Assembly (NCBI GenBank): GCA_027062035.1
Contig: JAMOUL010000264.1
Location: 1-6,956 of the forward strand
DNA: 6,956 nucleotides
Direction of reading: 5' to 3'
From: Candidatus Aminicenantota bacterium
GTDB taxonomy: Bacteria; Acidobacteriota; Aminicenantia; S016-38
Shown here: in pieces, positions 1 through 5,340 of the stretch
Layout: every line of letters begins with the position of its first letter
Numbering within the stretch: position 1 is the stretch's first letter
The notes under the pieces: generated by a model
The model's database searches: none
What the model was told of the DNA's origin: nothing
What the model saw: only the letters and a program-made list of their open reading frames with translations
Made by a program: the position numbers and the translations under genes

Positions 1-278
1 ACCCTGCTGGACATATCCTTAAAACCCATGTCTGTAACGTACTTGAAGGGATTATCCCTGTTGGAAGTTCCCAGTATTGTCCCCCCCTTGGGTAAAAGTC
101 CTACGACATCTTCCAGGGTAAGTTCCCGGGCCATATCCTCTACCAGCCCCCTGAAACCATCCAGGAAACCTATAACTTCGAATCCGTACTCCACAATAGC
201 CGTTTTTACAACCGCCCTTATAACTGCATTTAAACCCGGACAATCACCACCACCGGTGAGTATGCCAATTTTCATCAT
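1..278 (-). CDS. pfkA: 6-phosphofructokinase, N-terminal part (runs off left edge)
   Basis: About 91 residues of the N-terminal domain of a phosphofructokinase, the enzyme that phosphorylates fructose 6-phosphate to fructose 1,6-bisphosphate in glycolysis. The translation opens MKIGILTGGGDCPGLNAVIR, the nucleotide-binding glycine-rich loop. It continues with GFLDGFRGLVE and GGTILGTSNRDNPFK, the conserved phosphate/sugar-binding segments, all in family order. The reading frame is open to base 1, so the gene continues outside the window. The loop reads GGDCPGLN rather than the GGDAPGMN of classical ATP enzymes. I associate that form with PPi-dependent or mixed-specificity members, but the residue that decides the donor (Gly104/Asp in E. 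coli numbering) lies outside the window. Two ATGs are adjacent (278 and 275); family alignment favours the second. No Shine-Dalgarno sequence precedes either. The gene diverges from the M20 gene, about 100 bases away. Confidence 0.9.
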   Translation of the reverse strand, partial: MMKIGILTGGGDCPGLNAVIRAVVKTAIVEYGFEVIGFLDGFRGLVEDMARELTLEDVVGLLPKGGTILGTSNRDNPFKYVTDMGFKDMSSR

Positions 279-284
279 GAGGAT

Positions 285-290
285 ATTATA
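285..290 (-). promoter_or_regulatory. Possible -10 box of a leaderless pfk transcript
   Basis: A perfect TATAAT on the minus strand lies 6 bases before the first ATG of the phosphofructokinase gene. Transcription from it would start at or beside that ATG, which would explain the missing Shine-Dalgarno sequence. No convincing -35 box is found 16-18 bases upstream, and the region is AT-rich, so the match may be chance. Confidence 0.3.
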
Positions 291-319
291 TAACAATAAA
301 CAGAAAAACATTCTATTTT

Positions 320-348
320 TTGTTATCCCCTGTGGGTTGTAGTAAAAT
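320..348 (+). promoter_or_regulatory. Sigma-70-type promoter of the M20 peptidase gene
   Basis: TTGTTA (320-325), a 17-base spacer and TAAAAT (343-348) form a good housekeeping promoter pointing at the M20 gene. The expected start is near 355. That gives a leader of about 25 bases containing a strong Shine-Dalgarno AGGAGGG (367-373), 5 bases before the ATG at 379. Confidence 0.65.
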
Positions 349-378
349 ATTTTTCCATATTATAAAAGGAGGGTTTAA

Positions 379-1611
379 ATGTCCATCCAAAAAGTTCTTG
401 AAAGAATTGAAAGTTTAAAAGATGAAGCTATTGAACTGGAAAGAAAACTAACTGCCTTTAAGGCAATGGGACCTGAAAATGGAGGAGATGGGGAGCACAA
501 AAAGGCTGAATTTCTGAAGGAGAAATTAATAGAAATTGGATTTTACGATATCATTGAAATAAAGGCTCCTGACAACAGGGTAACTGTGGGATATCGACCA
601 AATGTAATCGGAATTTACCCCGGGAAGAATCATGATAAAAAAATCTGGATTATGACCCATATGGATGTAGTTCCACCAGGAGACCTTTCACTCTGGAAAT
701 CCGACCCATGGAAGGTCTGGATAGACGAGGATGGAAAAATTTATGGAAGAGGGGTCGAGGATAATCAGCAGGATATGGTTGCGTCCCTTCTTGCAATTCA
801 GGCCTTTGCTATGGAGGGTATTGTTCCTGAATATGATGTAGGTCTTGTTTTTGTAGCTGATGAAGAAACCGGAAGTGATTATGGAATAAAGTACGTTCTT
901 AAAACTAAAAAAGACATATTTTCAAAGGATGACATAATCATTGTTCCCGATGGTGGAAACCCTGACGGAACGGAAATAGAGGTAGCAGAAAAGGGAATTT
1001 TATGGATAAAATTTGTGGTTAAGGGAAAGCAGACCCACGGTTCAACCCCAGAAAGGGGCATAAACGCCCATAAGGCAGGCGCAAATCTTATAGTAAGGCT
1101 CGAAAAACTTTATGAAATTTTCCCTGCATCTGACCCCCTGTTTTCGCCTCCAATATCCACCTTTGAGCCAACCAAAAAGGAAGAGAATGTACCCAATATA
1201 AATACAATTCCTGGAGAGGATGTATTTTATTATGACTGCAGGATTATGCCTCAATACACCCTTGATGATATAAAAAACAAAGTTAAAGAAATAGCAGCAG
1301 GTGTGGAAAGTGACTTCGGAGTGAAGGTTGAAATTTCTTATCCACAGGAGGCAGAAGCCGCTCCTCCAACACCACCAGATGCACCTGTGGTAAAACTTAT
1401 ACAGGAAGCAGTAAAAGAATTAAGGGGCCTGGAGGCAAAACCCATAGGAATTGGAGGAGGCACAGTAGCTGCTCACTTCAGAGAAGCAGGATTTTATGCC
1501 GCGGTATGGGCCACCATGGATGAAACCATGCATTCTCCAAACGAATACGCCTGGTTGAAAAATATAATAGAGGATGCCAGGGTTTTTGCCTATATAATGG
1601 GACGGAAATAA
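379..1611 (+). CDS. M20-family metallo-hydrolase (ArgE/DapE/carboxypeptidase type)
   Basis: A complete 410-residue cytoplasmic zinc hydrolase of peptidase family M20, which cleaves amide bonds in small peptides or N-acylated amino acids. Family landmarks are in place. THMDVVP carries the first metal ligand His94 and Asp96. GRGVEDNQ carries the bridging Asp128. DEETGSD carries catalytic Glu162 and metal-binding Glu163. VPDGG carries Asp191, and MHSPNE carries the last ligand His385. The lid/dimerisation domain is inserted at about 200-315 and includes the usual KGKQTHGSTPE segment with His220. With no signal peptide and a normal length, the protein looks intact. The substrate (dipeptide, acetylornithine or succinyl-diaminopimelate) cannot be read from sequence, so no symbol is given. 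The start is fixed by AGGAGGG 5 bases upstream. The gene stands alone on the plus strand and converges on the pilin block with a 3-base gap. Confidence 0.93.
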   Translation: MSIQKVLERIESLKDEAIELERKLTAFKAMGPENGGDGEHKKAEFLKEKLIEIGFYDIIEIKAPDNRVTVGYRPNVIGIYPGKNHDKKIWIMTHMDVVPPGDLSLWKSDPWKVWIDEDGKIYGRGVEDNQQDMVASLLAIQAFAMEGIVPEYDVGLVFVADEETGSDYGIKYVLKTKKDIFSKDDIIIVPDGGNPDGTEIEVAEKGILWIKFVVKGKQTHGSTPERGINAHKAGANLIVRLEKLYEIFPASDPLFSPPISTFEPTKKEENVPNINTIPGEDVFYYDCRIMPQYTLDDIKNKVKEIAAGVESDFGVKVEISYPQEAEAAPPTPPDAPVVKLIQEAVKELRGLEAKPIGIGGGTVAAHFREAGFYAAVWATMDETMHSPNEYAWLKNIIEDARVFAYIMGRK

Positions 1612-1614
1612 GGC

Positions 1615-2739
1615 TTAATAGCAGGAAGTAAGGTTTATTTCCAGACTTGCCCCGGTATTTGACGTTACAATGTAAGTATAAGGGGGAGGTTGCCAGCGCC
1701 TGTATACGAAACGTTCATAAAAGTATCCCTGCGTCCTATTAAATCTCAGGGGGGTATATTCCTCCCCTTCTCCCGTGATTTTCAGTACTATTCCTTCCTG
1801 GCTTGCGGTACATGTAGGATAAGCCCAGGTGAGAGAACTTCGTACATATATGTAAACCCTGTAATTTCGTCCAGTACGTCTACAATAAGAATAATCCATT
1901 AGTATCTCCGTCGAACTGGGCCAATTTACAGGCAGGGTTCCTTCCTTTTCGAAGGGAAAGGGCACTATAATGGTTCCATTTGTGCCGAAGTAATCCGGGA
2001 AATAATAGAAAAAGCACTGCCCATTGTTTATATAATCAATTTTCTCATAAAAGGCAGGAAGGACCAGTCGGCTTCCCACTGGAATACCACTTATCTCACC
2101 GGTGTCAGAGATTATGTCCATATAGGTGGTTGTATTGTAAAGCGGAAGGTAAATTCTGAAAATTGCAGGATGAACAGAGGATTGAATGCCAGTAAATTTG
2201 CCAATGTTAAAGGAAAACTTTACCCTGGAAGGAATGTAAGCGTACCCTCCTGAAAACTGCACTGTAATGGGCGCTTTTACCACTATATCATCACCACTTC
2301 CACCATCGTCCACTCCGTTAGGACCTGCACTTCTGATCTGCCAGGTATTTGTTGACGTATTGATATCATTTATATAAGGATTTCCGTAAGGGTCCAGTAT
2401 ATTGGTTCCGTCCCATCTTGGTGGATTGTAATAGGGTCCCTTCCACCCTACATACTGCTCTGTTCCGTTGGGACCGATCCCTGTAGGATATGACAGTTGA
2501 TTCCCCTGTACTATAAGGTCTCTAAGCTGTGGCGGAATAACTCCGAGGTCCCCATGATAACCGAAATGCGTCTCTCCATCCCCGATAATTGCTTTGTAAA
2601 TAGCTTCCAGCTCTGTTTTCGTTTGAGTTTCAAGACTGGCTTCCCTCTGAAAAAATATAAATGCTACCGCTATAAAGGAAGAAATGGCAATGATTGCTAT
2701 CAGAAGTACTATTGATAAAAGAGAGACACCTCTCTTCAT
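1615..2739 (-). CDS. Large GspG-like pseudopilin paralogue lacking Glu+5 (third gene of pilin cassette)
   Basis: A 374-residue prepilin-like protein. The N-terminus, MKRG then VSLLSIVLLIAIIAI, is a short basic leader ending in Gly4 followed by a long hydrophobic helix. This fits prepilin peptidase processing and membrane or pilus-core anchoring. The usual Glu at mature position +5 is Ser9, a loss known in some minor subunits such as GspK. Residues about 43-152 are GspG-like: DGETHFGYHGDLGVIPP, GWKGPYY, DPYGNPY (116-122), then SAGPNG with an acidic GGSGDDI loop ending at 152, resembling the GspG calcium site. Residues about 155-374 form a domain rich in beta-prone, aromatic and Thr/Asn residues that I do not recognise, with Cys at 242, 286, 310 and 373. 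It is a paralogue of the gene before it. The ATG overlaps that gene's stop (TAATG) and lacks a strong Shine-Dalgarno sequence, so translational coupling is likely. Confidence 0.85.
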   Translation of the reverse strand: MKRGVSLLSIVLLIAIIAISSFIAVAFIFFQREASLETQTKTELEAIYKAIIGDGETHFGYHGDLGVIPPQLRDLIVQGNQLSYPTGIGPNGTEQYVGWKGPYYNPPRWDGTNILDPYGNPYINDINTSTNTWQIRSAGPNGVDDGGSGDDIVVKAPITVQFSGGYAYIPSRVKFSFNIGKFTGIQSSVHPAIFRIYLPLYNTTTYMDIISDTGEISGIPVGSRLVLPAFYEKIDYINNGQCFFYYFPDYFGTNGTIIVPFPFEKEGTLPVNWPSSTEILMDYSYCRRTGRNYRVYIYVRSSLTWAYPTCTASQEGIVLKITGEGEEYTPLRFNRTQGYFYERFVYRRWQPPPYTYIVTSNTGASLEINLTSCY

Positions 2740-3848
2740 TAGTTGGACACTACCCTTGAGCCTCCCCCACTGGAATGGATTGTAAAATTATAGGTGGATG
2801 TGGGTGTATAGGGAGGGCTTGGAAGAAATAACCTGAAATAATTATTGGTGGAATTCCATCTCATGTTTCCAATACCAAGTACCTCCATGGAAACCCCGTT
2901 CTGATAGTATCCAGAGCTTGTAGGAGAACAATTTAAGGCACTCCGGGCTCTTATCTCTATTCCCTGAGCTGCCCACCACCATGTATGATTTATAACCCGA
3001 TACCAGTAAATACTATCCACCATCGCTCCTGAAGAATCTGTGGTTAAATCCATGGAGATTGCTATTTCCCCGGAGAGAGGAACCGCCCTGGTGTAATATT
3101 TTCCATATTTTAATCCACCGCAAGTGTAAATTATTCCCTGAAATACCCGTTTTCCGTAGGGAACGTTAGAAAGGGTCCTTGTCTGATATCCGCCATCTGT
3201 ATATGTGCCATTTCCATTGACCGGATAGTACATTCTATAATTTACATAACGAAAATTTTCGATTTTCCCTATTATTGAACTGAACCCAACGGAATTGGCT
3301 GCTATGTAAAATCCATCCCCGTCAGAGTCGGTTACTATTATGGGACTTTCCGGGTAATATAGATTATCCTGATTTACCCCCTGACCCTGTGGAATGCTCC
3401 AGTCTATTTGACCATCCGGACCGGCAGAAGCCAGCTGCCATTGAAGACTGGAACCTGTAAGTGGTGTCATTTGATAGGGATTTCCCCATGGATCGAGGAA
3501 ATAACCATTTGAATCCACCTTTGCAGGGGAATAGTATGGACCTTTCCATCCTATTATAACCCCGCTTCCTGACGGCCATTCCTGAGGGGAAGGTCTATCG
3601 CAGGAATCAGAGGAAGGAACTGCAAGACAGCGAAGGTCCGGTGGGATGTTTCCCATATCTCCGTGATACCCGAAGTCATTTTCCCCGTCACCAAAAATAG
3701 CTTTATATATGGCTTCAAGATCACTGGCTGCCCTTTCGTATTTTTTCTGTTCTGTAGACCTGTACATTACAGGGATTATAAGAGCAGCCAGTATGGTTAT
3801 TACAGCAATTACTACTATAATTTCTACCAGTGTAAAGCCCTTTTTCAT
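2739..3848 (-). CDS. Large GspG-like pseudopilin with unknown C-terminal domain (second gene of pilin cassette)
   Basis: A 369-residue prepilin. MKKG is followed by FTLVEIIVVIAVITILAAL, a textbook class III signal with cleavage after Gly4, Phe at +1 and Glu at +5 (Glu9). Residues about 42-146 carry a GspG-like core: GDGENDFGYHGDMGNIPPDL, GWKGPYY, DPWGNPY (119-125) and SAGPDG (141-146). GspG itself is about 140 residues, so roughly 220 residues are extra. That extension begins near a DSDGDG (174-179) resembling an EF-hand-type calcium loop. It continues as an aromatic, Gly/Ser/Thr-rich, probably beta-structured domain with Cys243 and Cys307; Cys74 and Cys83 lie in the core. I do not recognise the extension. 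The gene follows the small pseudopilin by 61 bases that are mostly a terminator hairpin. No Shine-Dalgarno sequence is visible before the ATG, so expression is probably low. A role as a minor or tip subunit is inference. Confidence 0.88.
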   Translation of the reverse strand: MKKGFTLVEIIVVIAVITILAALIIPVMYRSTEQKKYERAASDLEAIYKAIFGDGENDFGYHGDMGNIPPDLRCLAVPSSDSCDRPSPQEWPSGSGVIIGWKGPYYSPAKVDSNGYFLDPWGNPYQMTPLTGSSLQWQLASAGPDGQIDWSIPQGQGVNQDNLYYPESPIIVTDSDGDGFYIAANSVGFSSIIGKIENFRYVNYRMYYPVNGNGTYTDGGYQTRTLSNVPYGKRVFQGIIYTCGGLKYGKYYTRAVPLSGEIAISMDLTTDSSGAMVDSIYWYRVINHTWWWAAQGIEIRARSALNCSPTSSGYYQNGVSMEVLGIGNMRWNSTNNYFRLFLPSPPYTPTSTYNFTIHSSGGGSRVVSN

Positions 3849-3852
3849 GGTG

Positions 3853-3894
3853 TAAATAAAAAATGGAGAAGGAAGGAAAATTCCTTCCTTCTCC
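3853..3894 (-). terminator. Intrinsic terminator or attenuator between small and large pseudopilin genes
   Basis: On the minus strand the arms GGAGAAGGAAGGAA and TTCCTTCCTTCTCC (3865-3894) can pair perfectly over about 12-14 bases around a minimal loop. They are followed at once by ATTTTTTATTT. It lies after the stop of the small pseudopilin and ends 4 bases before the start codon of the next gene. It should stop most transcripts, leaving read-through for the two large paralogues, or protect the 3' end of the first message. Confidence 0.85.
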
Positions 3895-3909
3895 AGAATT
3901 ATGAATTGA

Positions 3910-4485
3910 TTATCTGAGCCTTACGCCAATATCGTCATCACCAAGAGAGGCAGAGGCCTGTGTTTGGGTGGAGTTAGTGTCTGCCTCTCCATCGGGACCT
4001 GCACACCAAACCCACATAGCATTGGAACCGGTAGCATCTTTTACATTGGAAGAATATTTATGACCCCATGGGTCGGCCTTTACTTCGGCTATATAAGGTC
4101 CCTTCCAGCAATTTTCGCTTGTTGTGGCTGCGCAGGCTGTATACCCTGGAGCGTTAGATATAAGTTGATTTTCAAAAGTATCGTATCCATTTGTAGCCCC
4201 GCTCCACCACTGGTATCCGCTTCCGTCTGTACCTGCACTTCCGTTATTGGAATAAATGAAATCGACTTGAGTCGTATTAAAAGTTGAGTAGGAGGGCCAG
4301 ATGCCTACATCCTTGTAAAAGGATGCCATGGCGGCCCCAAGTACCTGAACTTCATTGTTAGCTCTTGCTATTTTTGCATCAAGAATGTTCTTTTCAATGG
4401 TCGGAACAAGAATAGCAGCCAGTATGGCTACAACGGCCAATACAACGACCATTTCGATTAAGGTAAAACCTTTCTTCCCTCTCAT
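3910..4485 (-). CDS. GspG-like prepilin, probable major subunit (first gene of pilin cassette)
   Basis: A 191-residue prepilin. The leader MRGKKG is followed by FTLIEMVVVLAVVAILAAILVP, with cleavage predicted after Gly6 and Glu at +5 (Glu11). The mature protein would be about 185 residues, somewhat longer than typical GspG. The C-terminal half has the GspG pattern: CWKGPY (126-131), DPWG (138-141), CAGPDGEAD (161-169) and GDDDI (182-186). These acidic residues match the family's calcium-binding loop. Cys118, Cys126 and Cys161 could form one disulfide. GspG is the main subunit of the type II secretion pseudopilus; related pilins also build type IV pili, and no machinery genes are here to choose between them. 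The start at 4485 is set by AGGAGGT 7 bases upstream. An in-frame ATG at 4572 would put the promoter inside the gene and place 30 non-leader residues before the signal. Its promoter, leader and terminator suggest the highest expression of the three. Confidence 0.9.
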   Translation of the reverse strand: MRGKKGFTLIEMVVVLAVVAILAAILVPTIEKNILDAKIARANNEVQVLGAAMASFYKDVGIWPSYSTFNTTQVDFIYSNNGSAGTDGSGYQWWSGATNGYDTFENQLISNAPGYTACAATTSENCWKGPYIAEVKADPWGHKYSSNVKDATGSNAMWVWCAGPDGEADTNSTQTQASASLGDDDIGVRLR

Positions 4486-4514
4486 TATACATACCTCCTG
4501 TTGAAATTTTTCAT
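4485..4514 (-). other. Possible 9-codon leader peptide before the first pilin gene
   Basis: In the short leader of the pilin transcript, ATG at 4514 opens a 9-codon frame (MKNFNRRYV). Its TAA shares its last base with the pilin ATG (TAATG). The predicted transcription start lies 0-3 bases from this ATG, so it could be read as a leaderless mini-ORF. Its two Arg codons are the Shine-Dalgarno sequence itself. It may equally be chance. Confidence 0.2.
4493..4499 (-). promoter_or_regulatory. Shine-Dalgarno site deciding the start of the first pilin gene
   Basis: AGGAGGT on the minus strand ends 7 bases before the ATG at 4485. It is the strongest ribosome binding site of the pilin block and selects the MRGKKG start over the longer in-frame alternative. 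Confidence 0.85.
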
Positions 4515-4522
4515 CGTATTTT

Positions 4523-4551
4523 ATTTTAGAGCGAATTTTTACAAAAATCAA
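4523..4551 (-). promoter_or_regulatory. Sigma-70-type promoter of the pilin cassette
   Basis: On the minus strand TTGATT (4546-4551), a 17-base spacer and TAAAAT (4523-4528) form a good promoter. The expected start is near 4514-4517, giving a leader of about 30 bases before the pilin ATG. I saw no sigma-54 pattern (GG-N10-GC) in this region, although many type IV pilin genes use sigma-54. Confidence 0.65.
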
Positions 4552-4715
4552 GTTTTTCTCTTTTATTATCAAGAAATAGAAAGAAAAAAGAATAATTTTT
4601 ATTCAGACTTGCAAACATTAATTAAGTTTTTAGATCCTTCCATTTACATCTGAATTAATGCCTGAAAAAGGAAATAATTTTTTAATTTTTATTGTAAAGA
4701 ATTCTAAAACTAAGT
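4552..4715 (-). other. AT-rich intergenic stretch upstream of the pilin promoter, with overlapping inverted repeats
   Basis: No gene is seen here. Two short inverted repeats share a half-site. ATTCAGA (4601-4607) pairs with TCTGAAT (4649-4655), and CATTAATT (4616-4623) pairs with AATTAATG (4653-4660). They lie about 50-110 bases upstream of the -35 box. They could be a regulator site or alternative folds, but in DNA this AT-rich they may be coincidence. Confidence 0.25.
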
Positions 4716-4750
4716 AAAAATTTATTCCCTGAGAGAAATATTCAGGGAAT
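4716..4750 (-). terminator. Intrinsic terminator after the secreted coiled-coil gene
   Basis: On the minus strand ATTCCCTGA (4742-4750) and TCAGGGAAT (4724-4732) form a perfect 9-base stem with a 9-base loop. AAATTTTT follows. It lies 22 bases after the stop of the upstream gene and separates that gene from the pilin promoter. Confidence 0.75.
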
Positions 4751-4772
4751 TAAGTATAAAAATACTTTAAAA

Positions 4773-5294
4773 TTATCTCAACCACCCGGGAGGAATGCCT
4801 TCCTTTCTTGCTTTGTTGTAAAGAGCCTCAAGTTCCTGTTCTGCCTTCTTTAGTTCATTTTTTGCCCTGAGCAGATCTCCTTTTGCCTTTTCAAGTTCGC
4901 TCTTTACCCTTGCATGTTCGAACGGTCTCTGCTCTATGAGAAACTGTGTACTGAGACTGTTTACTTTAAGCTCCAGTTCTTTAATTTTGTTTTTTAATCT
5001 GGCAATCTTTTCCCGGATAATCCTGCTCTGCTCCGCCCACCATTCCCTGGAACCCTTCTGATGCCCCTTCTTGCCGGAAGTTTCCTTGGGAGCCTTTGTC
5101 GATGGATTAACAGTACGTGATGATGTTCCTATTACATTTATCCCACCAGGAGTATTTTTCAGATCATCATTTGTAATGACCTTGGTCTGCTTTATTTTCT
5201 TCCTTCTTTCCTTCTCCTTTTTAGAAAGTTCCACAAGGGAGCTCTGAGCCACCAAAATTCCCCCAAGAAGGATGAAAATTATGAACCTTCTCAT
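4773..5294 (-). CDS. Secreted coiled-coil protein of unknown function
   Basis: A 173-residue protein with an N-terminal signal peptide: MRRF, a hydrophobic stretch IIFILLGGILVA, and likely cleavage after Ala16 (LVA before QSS). It should be periplasmic or exported; no lipobox Cys is present. After a basic segment (KKEKERRKKIK, 25-35) comes TNDDL (41-45), a low-complexity Thr/Ser/Lys linker (55-80), then a charged helical region of about 85-165 with heptad-like Leu/Ile spacing (coiled coil). The C-terminus is GIPPGWLR. The order KEKERR, TNDDL, coiled coil, PPGWLR resembles an uncharacterised protein type I recall from Acidobacteriota; no function is known to me. The start is supported by GGAGG (5301-5305) 6 bases before the ATG. 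The gene follows the RelA/SpoT gene by 25 bases but has its own promoter overlapping that gene's end and its own terminator. A structural or scaffolding role in the envelope is a guess. Confidence 0.88.
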   Translation of the reverse strand: MRRFIIFILLGGILVAQSSLVELSKKEKERRKKIKQTKVITNDDLKNTPGGINVIGTSSRTVNPSTKAPKETSGKKGHQKGSREWWAEQSRIIREKIARLKNKIKELELKVNSLSTQFLIEQRPFEHARVKSELEKAKGDLLRAKNELKKAEQELEALYNKARKEGIPPGWLR

Positions 5295-5311
5295 CTGTAA
5301 CCTCCACTTAA

Positions 5312-5340
5312 ATTATAGCTCATACGAGCCGAAGTTCCAA
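5312..5340 (-). promoter_or_regulatory. Promoter of the secreted coiled-coil gene, inside the end of the RelA/SpoT gene
   Basis: On the minus strand TTGGAA (5335-5340), a 17-base spacer and a perfect TATAAT (5312-5317) overlap the last codons and stop of the RelA/SpoT gene. The expected start is near 5305, so the leader would be only about 11 bases and would begin at the GGAGG ribosome site. That is short but usable. Confidence 0.55.

Noticed and set aside
81..87. Run of seven C (G on the coding strand) in the phosphofructokinase gene as a programmed slippage site
   Set aside because: The normal frame (Lys-Gly-Gly-Thr) is continuous and matches the family on both sides, so no frameshift is needed.
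28..342. Plus-strand open frame of 104 codons
   Set aside because: It is antisense to the clearly recognisable phosphofructokinase start, encodes no recognisable protein and has no ribosome site.
4486..4572. N-terminal extension of the first pilin gene from the in-frame ATG at 4572
   Set aside because: It would place 29 residues before the MRGKKG leader, has no ribosome site, and contains the likely promoter. The AGGAGGT before 4485 fits the prepilin start.
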